DNA of 64,000 nucleotides from Roseivirga sp. UBA6061 (GTDB taxonomy: Bacteria > Bacteroidota > Bacteroidia > Cytophagales > Cyclobacteriaceae): the NCBI GenBank assembly GCA_002427745.1, contig DIYF01000046.1, positions 1-64,000 of the forward strand, written 5' to 3'. Positions 7,159-14,712 of this stretch are shown piece after piece (the first letter of the stretch is position 1; each line of letters begins with the position of its first letter). The position numbers were made by a program, and so were the translations under genes. The notes beneath the pieces are model-generated. The model saw nothing but the letters and a program-made list of their open reading frames with translations, had not been told where the DNA came from and searched no databases.

Positions 7159-9051
7159 ATGTCTTACATCTACGGTATAGTTTGTCATCCTGAAGAGGTG
7201 GATTCCGAAGCTTTAGGCATTCTCAAAGCGGACCTTCAACGATATCCGACAGACGGGCATATCGGGTTTACAGATAATAAAATATCTGGTGGATTATTTT
7301 ACCAGAACCTTAGAAAACCTCCCTTTCCTTCAGAAAAACCTGTCAAAGACCCCCAATCTGGTATCGTCATTTTCGCAAGCGCCCGACTCGACTACCGGGA
7401 CTTGTTACTACAAAAATTAGAGCTGGAAAAAAGTCAGCTCAATCGGCTGACAGATACACAACTGATACTCAAAGCTTATTTGAGGTGGGGAGAAAAATGT
7501 GTTGACAGATTCGAAGGGGATTTCTCATTCCTCATCTGGAACCCGTCAAAGGAGTATCTATGGGGAGCTCGTGACCCCCTCGGTTTTCAACCACTATTTT
7601 TCACCATCAATGCAAAAACCTGTTACTTTTCAAGTCATACCACAGGTCTGGCAAAGTTACCTGGTGTTAGCAGAAACCCTGACGAATTGTTTCTTGCCAA
7701 CAGATTGCTAAGAACGGAGGTATCTCCATTGGCAACCCCATACGAGGGTATAAGTCAGATTCCTGTGGGGCATACTGTGAGAATCGACCAGGGAAGAGTA
7801 ACCATTTCAAAATACTATCACTGGCAGGTCACCCCCATGCGGCAGAAAGTTTCCCGGGAGGACTACGCCTCAGAACTGTCTGTTCTTTTATCTGATGCCA
7901 TTAAAACCAGGATTTATTCCGATTACCCGGTCGGAGGTTTTCTCAGTGCCGGCCTCGACTCAAGTTCAGTAATGTCCATCTTACAGGAACAATTACGCCA
8001 ACAAGACCCGGGGAAAAAACTCATTACTGCTTCATCGGTACACTTCAACAAAGAAGACACCCGATATGAAGATGAGAGACCATGGGTGGAGTTGTTCAGC
8101 AAACATTTTCCTGGCGTTCAAATCAATTATTGCTCACTACAGGATATTCCTGCCATGCGAACTCAGGATGCAGAGTTTTTTTCTACTGTCAGGTTCCGAA
8201 GATATCCTACCATGTTCATGACAGAGATGATGCAGGACAAGCTTTTGGAATCAGGTTGTCGCACCTTCTTCACTGGTTGGCGTGGTGACCATTTTATTTC
8301 CAGAAGAGGGTATGCGCATTACGCTGATTTTTTCAAGCGCGGCAAGTTCCTGACTCTGTATAGAGCAATACAGGGCACGGCTGCTTTTACCGGCCGCAGC
8401 CCCAAAGCCTTGTTCAAGTCTATCATCAAAGATAACCTCCCCGTCAAGGGGATTGATTCTGAAAACTTTCCAGGACTGAAATACTTGAGCAGAGAATGGA
8501 TAGAAGAAATGTGGGCAAAAAACAGACGGCACAGCCCTCGGTGGAAGCTGAACGATATGAATGCAGATTTTAGTTGGCTGCTGCCCGACCGTCAGGGAAC
8601 ACATCAGTATTATGAAGATACCAGTTATTACAATAAAGCCATATTGAAACGAATGATTCCTCTATCAGATCCAAGGATCATCAACTTTGCTTTGCAACTA
8701 CCGGCCGAAGAGTTTTCAAAAGGCGGAATAGACAGGAGTATCATGAGAAGAGCAGTAAAAGATTATTTACCAGACGAACTAAGACTGAGAAATACCAAAG
8801 GAAGCTTTATGGGTAACGAATCCGCCATTTCTGCCAAAATACACGCACAATGGCTTGCACATGAAAATATCAAACAAATTATTAGCGAATCATCACTAAG
8901 TACAATTCTGAACTCATATCATATACAAAAACACATAGCACAACATAAGAAAAATATAACAACAGGAAATGTAGGTTTGCACCAAGAAAACTCCTACTTA
9001 TTGAATTTGTTAGGATTTTTGTTTTTCTTTGACATTGACAGACTACACTAA
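7159..9051 (+). CDS. asparagine-synthetase-like macrolactam synthetase (lasso cyclase, C protein)
   Basis: The protein has 630 residues and two domains as in AsnB. Residues 1-225 are the class II glutamine amidotransferase-like domain, but it starts Met-Ser-Tyr, so the catalytic Cys2 is absent and ammonia cannot come from glutamine. Residues 235-550 form the ATP-pyrophosphatase domain with PP-loop SAGLDSS at 263-269 (usual form SGGLDSS). This is what lasso cyclases look like: they adenylate an Asp or Glu side chain and join it to the peptide N-terminus. The placement 6 bases before a 58-residue peptide gene, next to a PqqD-like gene and a lasso-kinase-like gene, supports this over a metabolic asparagine synthetase. 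The Ala in the PP-loop is a mild deviation. Confidence 0.85.
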   Translation: MSYIYGIVCHPEEVDSEALGILKADLQRYPTDGHIGFTDNKISGGLFYQNLRKPPFPSEKPVKDPQSGIVIFASARLDYRDLLLQKLELEKSQLNRLTDTQLILKAYLRWGEKCVDRFEGDFSFLIWNPSKEYLWGARDPLGFQPLFFTINAKTCYFSSHTTGLAKLPGVSRNPDELFLANRLLRTEVSPLATPYEGISQIPVGHTVRIDQGRVTISKYYHWQVTPMRQKVSREDYASELSVLLSDAIKTRIYSDYPVGGFLSAGLDSSSVMSILQEQLRQQDPGKKLITASSVHFNKEDTRYEDERPWVELFSKHFPGVQINYCSLQDIPAMRTQDAEFFSTVRFRRYPTMFMTEMMQDKLLESGCRTFFTGWRGDHFISRRGYAHYADFFKRGKFLTLYRAIQGTAAFTGRSPKALFKSIIKDNLPVKGIDSENFPGLKYLSREWIEEMWAKNRRHSPRWKLNDMNADFSWLLPDRQGTHQYYEDTSYYNKAILKRMIPLSDPRIINFALQLPAEEFSKGGIDRSIMRRAVKDYLPDELRLRNTKGSFMGNESAISAKIHAQWLAHENIKQIISESSLSTILNSYHIQKHIAQHKKNITTGNVGLHQENSYLLNLLGFLFFFDIDRLH

Positions 9052-9057
9052 AAAAAT

Positions 9058-9234
9058 ATGGACTCACATAAAGGAATGAAGAAAGAAGGTCAGAATGCCA
9101 GAGCTGATAAAATGGTTTGGCAACTTCCTGAGCTCATAGAATTGGATATCAATGAATCAACACTCAATGTGACTAAGGTACCTGGTGTATCTGTTAATGA
9201 CGGGGGAGATCCATTTTCCGACTACAACAGCTAA
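9058..9234 (+). CDS. putative lasso-peptide precursor (58 residues)
   Basis: I found this short frame by hand 6 bases after the cyclase stop. The leader holds W21-x-x-P24-x-L26 (MVWQLPELIEL), a fit to the YxxPxL motif that PqqD-like B1 proteins bind. The end is T39-K40 then VPGVSVNDGGDPFSDYNS. With Thr at -2, as in most lasso leaders (the TK pair precedes the microcin J25 core), the core begins at V41 and D48 is position 8, giving an 8-residue ring. If Gly43 is residue 1, D51 is position 9 and the ring has 9 residues, but the -2 residue is then Val. Phe53 and Tyr56 could act as plugs. The C-terminal Ser58 fits the adjacent kinase and Tyr56 is a candidate sulfation site. Confidence 0.75.
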   Translation: MDSHKGMKKEGQNARADKMVWQLPELIELDINESTLNVTKVPGVSVNDGGDPFSDYNS

Positions 9235-9250
9235 TTAGCTTCTCCCAGTC

Positions 9251-9529
9251 TTATCGTATCAACACCATTTTTCGTTGGTACAAATCCAAAAGAAAATCTC
9301 TACAGTGGTGGGTACAGGTCTCATGATCTATATCAAAGATTTCTATAAGCCCTGAAACCAGGTTATCAAAAGATATTTCTTCGTTCATAGCTTGCCATAT
9401 ATACTTGGCAGCCTGATTCATCCCAAAGTATTTACCGCTTTCAATACTCATCAGAGCCAGTGACTCGCCTAGCCCTGCTTCGATAAGATCGTCAGACTTT
9501 TTAAGTAAGGTATTCCCGTTTATTTCCAT
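9251..9529 (-). CDS. PqqD-like RiPP recognition element protein (lasso B1)
   Basis: The protein has 92 residues from MEINGNTLLKK. The layout is PqqD-like: strands in the first 45 residues with SLALMSIESGKYFGMNQAAKYIW, then two or three helices ending FLLDLYQRKMVLI. PqqD-like proteins bind RiPP leaders and present them to modifying enzymes; in split lasso systems this is B1. The gene is convergent with the precursor, 16 bases apart. I chose the ATG at 9527-9529 because a strong promoter at 9551-9581 would start transcripts just upstream; the ATG at 9539-9541 (96 residues) is also possible. The usual B2 peptidase (transglutaminase-like Cys-His-Asp, about 140 residues) is not fused here and not found nearby. 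Confidence 0.8.
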   Translation of the reverse strand: MEINGNTLLKKSDDLIEAGLGESLALMSIESGKYFGMNQAAKYIWQAMNEEISFDNLVSGLIEIFDIDHETCTHHCRDFLLDLYQRKMVLIR

Positions 9530-9550
9530 ATCCAAAGCCATTGCTTCGAA

Positions 9551-9581
9551 CAAAAGTAGATTAACGGAATACAAATGCAAA
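9551..9581 (-). promoter_or_regulatory. consensus Bacteroidota promoter of the PqqD-like gene
   Basis: On the minus strand TTTG (9581-9578), 19 bases and TACTTTTG (9558-9551) match the consensus TTTG-N19-TAnnTTTG without mismatch. The implied transcription start near 9544 leaves a leader of about 15 bases to the ATG at 9529 and would exclude the longer reading from 9580. Confidence 0.6.
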
Positions 9582-9733
9582 GCCGTCTAATTTCTTTTTC
9601 TCATCTTTCGAAGCAATGAACCTGCACCTGTTGGAGATCACATCTCTCTCCCATTTGGTTCAAAATTCCCCATTTGAGGCTTTCAAAATGTATCGATGTA
9701 CCTTAACTTATCCATTCGCTTTCAAATGTCACT

Positions 9734-10207
9734 ATGGAAAAGGTTTTTGAATTTGATGCCGTTATCCAAAACGGAGGAGAAAAATGGCCTGAAGCATCAT
9801 GCGTATATTTTCCTTATGATGTACAAGAGTCTTTTGGCACCAAAGGTCAGGTGAAAGTAAACGTGACTTTCGATGGAGTTCCTTACAGGGGCTCACTTAC
9901 CAATATGGGTTTCGGGCATATGGTAATTCTCCGGAAAGACGTAAAAGCCAAAGTGGGTAAAAGTCATGGTGACACGGTAAGTGTGACGATACAAAAAGAC
10001 ACTGAAGAACGTATTGTTGAAGTGCCACAGGAACTACAGGATGCTTTCAAAAAGGCACCCGAAGCCAAAGCCTTTTACGAGACTCTATCTTATACCAACC
10101 GAAAAGAATACGCTCGCTGGGTCAGTTCTGCAAAAAGGGCGGAAACCAAAGAAAGAAGGTTACAAAAGAGCATAGAGATGCTGAATAAGGGCATTAAACA
10201 CCCATAA
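9734..10207 (+). CDS. DUF1905/YdeI-like (OmpD-associated) protein
   Basis: The protein has 157 residues. Residues 1-85 match the DUF1905 beta-domain (FPYDVQESFGTKGQVKVNVTFDGVPYRGSLTNMGFGHMVILRKDV). Residues 95-150 match the YdeI/OmpD-associated helical tail (PQELQDAFKKAPEAKAFYETLSYTNRKEYARWVSSAKRAETKERRLQKSIEML). Homologues have been called bacteriocin-protection proteins, but they are also common away from bacteriocins and the biochemical role is not settled. Here it follows the lasso precursor region and stands 42 bases before the PhyH gene, so a protective or immunity role against the peptide is possible but unproven. It is soluble, with no signal peptide. Confidence 0.85.
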   Translation: MEKVFEFDAVIQNGGEKWPEASCVYFPYDVQESFGTKGQVKVNVTFDGVPYRGSLTNMGFGHMVILRKDVKAKVGKSHGDTVSVTIQKDTEERIVEVPQELQDAFKKAPEAKAFYETLSYTNRKEYARWVSSAKRAETKERRLQKSIEMLNKGIKHP

Positions 10208-10249
10208 AGATATTATTGCCAACCTGGCCCATTCATATCACCATTAAGC

Positions 10250-11098
10250 ATGGAGTTTAGTACTGAAGAAAAAAAAGAAGGTAAGCTGAGTGAAGAGAGA
10301 CTCGCATCTTTGGTGAAGGAGTTCAGAGCTAAAGGTGTGCTTGTAATTGAAAATCACTTTTCAAAAGAAAAAATCGAGGAGTTAAACAAAAGTTTCGAAA
10401 GAGACTATTCTCATTATTTCGAAGACACACCACAAAAAGATGCCCGAAGATTCAGCCACAGAAGACCTTGTATCACTATAAATGCCAGAGAAGAGTTTAA
10501 TGCTCCTGAGATTTACTGTGACCCTCTGATTCTTCAGTTAATGGGACGCCTGTTAGAGCCTGATTTCGTCATTTGCAATTTAACCTGTGTACTCTCTCTG
10601 CCAGGGTCCAGGCAAATGAAAGTCCACCGGGACGGTACCATATTCAACGCAAGCCCTATAAGAGGAATGTTACCGGCCTTCGCCATCGGTATGCTGATAC
10701 CCTTGATCCCTTTTAATAAAACCAATGGTACTACCAAATTCTGGCCAGGCAGTCACCTGGGTAACAATACGATAAAGGAAACTGTCCAAAATTCGGATTT
10801 TGTTGAAACTGACTTAGATACAGGTTCTTGCATCCTAATGGACTACCGGCTTTGCCATAGCGGAAATGCCAATAACTCCGATGAAGTCAGACCTCTTTTA
10901 TACTGTAACTATTCCAATGCCTGGTACATAGATATGGGCAACTTCACAGAACAGGCTCATTTTTATCTGAGTGATGAAGAGTTCATGAAAATTCCGGCAG
11001 AACACCGCAGACTATTTGTAAGGAGGAACATTAATATGACCTCTACTTTTGAGTTATTAGACAATCAGAATGATTTCACGCCAAAACTACTTCCCTGA
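10250..11098 (+). CDS. phytanoyl-CoA dioxygenase (PhyH)-family oxygenase
   Basis: The 282-residue protein has PhyH hallmarks: an N-terminal EFRAKGVLVIENHFSKEKIEEL helix-strand, VHRDGT with metal ligands H126 and D128, TTKFWPGSHLG, then MDYRLCHSG with H203 and R214 downstream. PhyH enzymes are 2OG-Fe(II) hydroxylases or halogenases of small molecules, lipids and sometimes peptide-bound residues. The stop is directly followed by the ATG of the YkgJ-like gene, so the two are coupled. It is one of several 2OG-type oxygenases in this 14-kb island. The substrate is unknown. Confidence 0.85.
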   Translation: MEFSTEEKKEGKLSEERLASLVKEFRAKGVLVIENHFSKEKIEELNKSFERDYSHYFEDTPQKDARRFSHRRPCITINAREEFNAPEIYCDPLILQLMGRLLEPDFVICNLTCVLSLPGSRQMKVHRDGTIFNASPIRGMLPAFAIGMLIPLIPFNKTNGTTKFWPGSHLGNNTIKETVQNSDFVETDLDTGSCILMDYRLCHSGNANNSDEVRPLLYCNYSNAWYIDMGNFTEQAHFYLSDEEFMKIPAEHRRLFVRRNINMTSTFELLDNQNDFTPKLLP

Positions 11099-11626
11099 AT
11101 GACTGATAAAAACTCACCAGATCTTTGTACTAAGTGTGGTGTTTGTTGTGATGGCACATTCTTCGATGAGGCCATGATTCAGCCTTCTGACCTAAATCCG
11201 GTTACGGAAAAGCTTGATTTGTTGAGGAAAGATGGCAAAATCAAAATAAAACTCCCCTGCTCCCATCATATCAACTATCGTTGTACTATTTATGAGCAAA
11301 GACCCTGGGTTTGCAGAGCTTATGAGTGCAAACTCCTCAAGGAATGTAAACAAGGAAAAGTAGATGAAGGAGAGGCCATTGAGGTCATTAATACACTAAA
11401 ATCGGCAGTAGAAGAGATTGATGAAATTTTGGAAAAAGCGGGTATTCCTAAAGGCAGACTTGGCGTGCACAAGAGGATAACAGCCCTGGAAGAGCAATCG
11501 CTCACAGAAATGACACTCACCGAGTATCGCAAAGCCAATGGTCCTCTGCTCATAAAGTACCGCCTTCTTCAAAAGTTGTTAACCGAGAGGTTTGGGATAC
11601 CTTTTGAAAAGAAAAAACAGCCTTAG
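11099..11626 (+). CDS. YkgJ-like Cys-cluster (zinc/iron-chelating) protein
   Basis: The 175-residue protein starts with the Cys-rich YkgJ signature: C10-x2-C13-x2-C16-C17, then C54, C62 in YRCTIYEQRPWVCRAYEC, C72 and C77, about eight ligands in 70 residues. The rest is helical. The family is thought to bind a metal ion or an Fe-S cluster, and its members occur near modifying enzymes. The gene begins at the base after the PhyH stop (TGAATG), so both are likely made together. It may supply or protect metal for the oxygenase; this is inference. Confidence 0.8.
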   Translation: MTDKNSPDLCTKCGVCCDGTFFDEAMIQPSDLNPVTEKLDLLRKDGKIKIKLPCSHHINYRCTIYEQRPWVCRAYECKLLKECKQGKVDEGEAIEVINTLKSAVEEIDEILEKAGIPKGRLGVHKRITALEEQSLTEMTLTEYRKANGPLLIKYRLLQKLLTERFGIPFEKKKQP

Positions 11627-11732
11627 CTCGTCATTCATAAGCGAATAGACCAAAATAAGCTCTATCTCGCGTAAGTGTTGTGGTAAGCTGCTATCTTGCT
11701 TCCTTTGAAGCACTCATTTTCAGACACGCTCA

Positions 11733-12923
11733 ATGAAACAATTAGAAAAGCTTCTGAGAATCTCAAGTCAGGATTTTTTTTCGACTTACCACAAGCAGCA
11801 ACACCTTTTGGTACCTGCTGCCTCTCCGGAGCACTTCGAAAATGCACTGGAGCTTTCAGATATTGAAACCTATCTGGCCACGGCTCCCTTACAACACGGT
11901 CAGATAGTACTGGTCAATCAACATAAAAGACCCTGGGCAGATCAGTTTCTTAAACTGGATGGTGATCGGGTAGTTGGCAATGTCGTTGATATCCAAAAAC
12001 TATTGGGTCTCTTAAGAAATGGAACTACGGCTATTCTTACAGATATGGCCAGGTATATTCCAAAACTAAATCGCTACTGTGAACAACTGGAAAATGAGCT
12101 GGGAGTAAAACTTCAGGCCAATGTGTACATTACCCCTCCAAACTCACAGGGTTTCCACGTACACATTGATGAGCATGATGTTTTTGTCCTGCAGCTTTTT
12201 GGCAAAAAAAACTGGCAGCTCTATGAAGGCCTGGTGGAGTACCCAACGAAATCATTGATTCAAAGCCTCAAAGAGTTTTCAGAGGAAGAGCATAAAAAGG
12301 CTGCTGATATTGAAATGAAACCCGGTGATCTGTTGTATGTACCTCATGGCATGTATCACGATGCCTGTACCACCAACGAAGCTTCGGTACATATTACCCT
12401 GGGTCTCTTACCAAGAAGGCGTTCAGAAATGCTAAAGATGTTATCAGACAGTGCTAAGGACAATGCCTTTTTCAGGCGACCTCTACCTGAAACCCTGGAG
12501 GACAAAACGGTGAAAGAAGCCTTTTTCGAAGATTTTAAAGAGGCCTGTCATCAACTGATAGAAGAAGCCGATCTCGAAACACTTATCCTAAAAATCTCAA
12601 ATCAGTTTGTCAGTAACCAAAAACCTGATCTGACAGGCTCACTTACGAACGCCCTCAGCCTTGAGCAGTTGACTGTTGATTCCCGGTTGAAAAGAAAAAC
12701 CGAAACGCGATATTGGCTTGAAGACGCGCAGTGGCATACCATTGTTCACTTTTACAAAGAGAAGGTACAGGTGCCCAAGCCTGTCGAGCACATACTGGAT
12801 GTGATTTTAGGAGAAGACACTTTTACTCCGGCCGAAATCAGCGAAACCCTCAGCGACAAAGTCAAACTGGACATGGTCAAAAAGTTTGTTGCCGGTGGCC
12901 TGGTAAACATCGTACAACTCTGA
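11733..12923 (+). CDS. JmjC/cupin-type (ribosomal-oxygenase-like) protein hydroxylase
   Basis: This 396-residue protein has a Cupin_4/ROXA-like catalytic core. PPNSQGFHVHIDEHDVFVLQLFGKKNWQLY gives metal ligands H144 and D146, and MKPGDLLYVPHGMYHDA gives H209. The C-terminal 150 residues (LTGSLTNALSLEQLTVDSRLKRK onward) resemble the winged-helix part of bacterial ROX proteins. ROXA hydroxylates an Arg of ribosomal protein L16, and relatives act in natural-product clusters. The position next to a short Trp/Pro-rich peptide gene suggests a dedicated peptide substrate, but an ordinary ribosomal role cannot be excluded from sequence alone. Confidence 0.8.
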   Translation: MKQLEKLLRISSQDFFSTYHKQQHLLVPAASPEHFENALELSDIETYLATAPLQHGQIVLVNQHKRPWADQFLKLDGDRVVGNVVDIQKLLGLLRNGTTAILTDMARYIPKLNRYCEQLENELGVKLQANVYITPPNSQGFHVHIDEHDVFVLQLFGKKNWQLYEGLVEYPTKSLIQSLKEFSEEEHKKAADIEMKPGDLLYVPHGMYHDACTTNEASVHITLGLLPRRRSEMLKMLSDSAKDNAFFRRPLPETLEDKTVKEAFFEDFKEACHQLIEEADLETLILKISNQFVSNQKPDLTGSLTNALSLEQLTVDSRLKRKTETRYWLEDAQWHTIVHFYKEKVQVPKPVEHILDVILGEDTFTPAEISETLSDKVKLDMVKKFVAGGLVNIVQL

Positions 12924-12961
12924 CCATGATAGCCGACAAGTGGGTATCAACGGTTTAAAAG

Positions 12962-14182
12962 TCAGAGTACAGATTTGACAGTTACGGGAAAAAGTGCCCG
13001 AAAGATCAGAGATTCCCGCGTTTCCCTGATAAGCGACATGATAAACTCCCTTTGTTCACGGGCCAGCCCCTTACTTTCCTCTATTGATTCACAGACCTGC
13101 TGATAATCCTGCCCCTTTAAAATTGATTCAAAAAAGCCCAGAAGTTCCATCATCAGCTCCGTACTACCCGCTTCAACTGCTGGTGTAGCTACAGATAAAT
13201 ATAAAAGACGAGCAGCCTTTTGCTTCGGCTCATGATCCGGAAAAATCAAGCTGAAGATTTCAAGGAAATGATTCAGGTCTGATGCCAGATAAAGAGCCCC
13301 GAACAGCCCCCTTAATTCCGGCTCTGCTACGTTGAGTCTGATATTCGAGAAGAGCCGGTTACGGGCCAGCCCTTCCGCAAAAGCAGGGTACCTCTCCCTC
13401 AAACCAGGTGCTTTATCAGGCACATGGTCGTTAAGATAATCTGCCAGGTCCAGATCCATTTCAGTGTTCATGATCATACCCAGCAAAAGAATGACAGTTG
13501 TTACATCTTCCTGAACTATGATGTCATCAATGATCCTGTAGTAATTTCCTTCATTGGTTTTCAATTGCAGCCGCAACCATTTGTATAGCTGGCTCACATC
13601 ATCTCTTTGTGAAACACAGAAGGCAGTTCCTGACCAGCGATCATAATCCAGGGTCAATGCATCAGGGCTGAATTTCGAGCTTTTAATTCTCACGCTCAGG
13701 CTGATACAAGGGCTGTCAATATGCCAAAGGCTATGGATATAACCATCTCCCGGGTGCACCGGAACAGCCATCCCTTCAGTAATAAGTTCTGTGGTATGGT
13801 TCCGTAACTCTCCAAAGGCAAGGTGTGCCCCCATTCGCTCTGCCGGGATAAAGTCGTATACTGAGTGAATTACGCGTCCTTTCAGATTCATAAAAAACCC
13901 CGTCCACGCATGGTGATGAGGGGTAGCAATATCATCGAACCAATAATGGAGGTACATTCCCAGGAACTCAGTTTCTGCTACGGCAATAATCCCGTTGGCA
14001 GGATGTGCCTTATATCTTTTGAGTTCCTGATAAGGGAAGTGAGTTGCCAGACTTTGAGCGGATGCAAACAGGTTTAACTCTCCTATCGTCTCAATACATA
14101 ATTCAGGAAGGCGGTCAACTTTGTTATGGTGAGTTTTCCATTTTTCTTCAACGCTTTTCAGGTAGTGATTAAGCGCACTCAT
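12962..14182 (-). CDS. unrecognised protein with N-terminal cupin-like domain
   Basis: I do not recognise this 406-residue protein. Residues 60-170 look like a single cupin barrel with possible metal ligands: TPHHHAWTGFFMNLKG (H89-H91) and GDGYIHSLWHIDSPCISL (H150, H154). The C-terminal 200 residues appear all-helical, ending in SLIRETRESLIF. There is no signal peptide. It lies downstream of the 43-residue peptide gene on the same strand, behind a terminator at 14201-14230, which would make it the lower-expressed partner of the peptide by read-through. It is convergent with the JmjC gene, 38 bases apart. A modifying or carrier role for the peptide is a guess based on position. Confidence 0.55.
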   Translation of the reverse strand: MSALNHYLKSVEEKWKTHHNKVDRLPELCIETIGELNLFASAQSLATHFPYQELKRYKAHPANGIIAVAETEFLGMYLHYWFDDIATPHHHAWTGFFMNLKGRVIHSVYDFIPAERMGAHLAFGELRNHTTELITEGMAVPVHPGDGYIHSLWHIDSPCISLSVRIKSSKFSPDALTLDYDRWSGTAFCVSQRDDVSQLYKWLRLQLKTNEGNYYRIIDDIIVQEDVTTVILLLGMIMNTEMDLDLADYLNDHVPDKAPGLRERYPAFAEGLARNRLFSNIRLNVAEPELRGLFGALYLASDLNHFLEIFSLIFPDHEPKQKAARLLYLSVATPAVEAGSTELMMELLGFFESILKGQDYQQVCESIEESKGLAREQREFIMSLIRETRESLIFRALFPVTVKSVL

Positions 14183-14200
14183 GTAAGGGTCATATTATGG

Positions 14201-14230
14201 TTAAAAAAGAGCGGGCACCTTTGTCCCGCT
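14201..14230 (-). terminator. rho-independent terminator after the 43-residue peptide gene
   Basis: On the minus strand AGCGGG-ACAAAGGTG-CCCGCT forms a six-pair GC-rich stem (14230-14210) followed directly by a T-run at 14208-14203. It lies 14 bases after the peptide stop and 18 bases before the cupin-like gene, the usual place for a hairpin that boosts a precursor over its enzyme. Confidence 0.75.
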
Positions 14231-14244
14231 TGGTTACCTGTAAT

Positions 14245-14376
14245 CTAACGCCAGGGCAGATCCTGCCAGACTACCCAACCCGGAGGCGTATTCGGAGGCC
14301 AGTCACTTTTCTTTACCTGTGTTCCCATAGCAATCATGCCGGTGTTCTTTGCCGCAAAATCTTTCTTCTTTTTCAT
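14245..14376 (-). CDS. 43-residue Trp/Pro-rich peptide, candidate RiPP precursor
   Basis: The frame was found by hand. It starts MKKKKDFAAKNTGMIAMG, a short basic leader-like part, and ends DWPPNTPPGWVVWQDLPWR: four Trp and five Pro within 19 residues. No signal peptide, Cys, Ser-rich or lipobox features. A strong terminator follows within 15 bases, supporting a real short transcript. The neighbours are a cupin-like protein downstream and, across the convergent junction, a JmjC-type hydroxylase. Such an aromatic, Pro-rich C-terminus after a Lys-rich leader is typical of a modified peptide, but I know no family with this sequence. No clear promoter consensus is seen upstream. Confidence 0.55.
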   Translation of the reverse strand: MKKKKDFAAKNTGMIAMGTQVKKSDWPPNTPPGWVVWQDLPWR

Positions 14377-14712
14377 AAAAAAATATTTGTGTTATAAATG
14401 GATTGAAATAGTAAAATAGAGTTATTTTAATTTTTAAAATCCAATTCCAGCGTGACTATGCACCATTTATGAGTCGACTGACACTAAAGCCACCCTGTTA
14501 ATGTAGTGAACGTCAAAAAACAGGAAGTAAGGAGAGATGATGGTTAATATCTGCTTCACCGGTATCTCTGAAGTTGATATTTTGACGGACTGAAAGCACC
14601 ACAGCTCTGGCAAACTGTTATCTACCTGACATCTCTTCTTTAAAGAACTAAATATCCTTATCTTATGATTTGACACACGCAGCCTTTTAAAGCCTAAGCG
14701 AGTATTTCCTGT
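14377..14712. other. 336-bp divergent intergenic region
   Basis: An A/T-rich stretch (14377-14460) and a more mixed part separate the leftward peptide gene from the rightward 15-kb operon. A 69-codon minus-strand frame at 14467-14676 has no recognisable features and I do not call it. No perfect Bacteroidota promoter was found in either direction; the operon promoter must nevertheless be here. Confidence 0.4.

Noticed and set aside
7159..9051. Reading the gene as asparagine synthetase (AsnB)
   Set aside because: The nucleophile Cys2 is missing, and a leader-bearing peptide gene follows directly.
9616..9750. 44-codon frame upstream of the YdeI-like gene
   Set aside because: It runs into the YdeI start in another frame, has no recognisable leader or core, and no terminator.
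14467..14676. 69-codon minus-strand frame before the glycan operon
   Set aside because: Mixed composition, no motif, and it occupies the region where promoters are expected.
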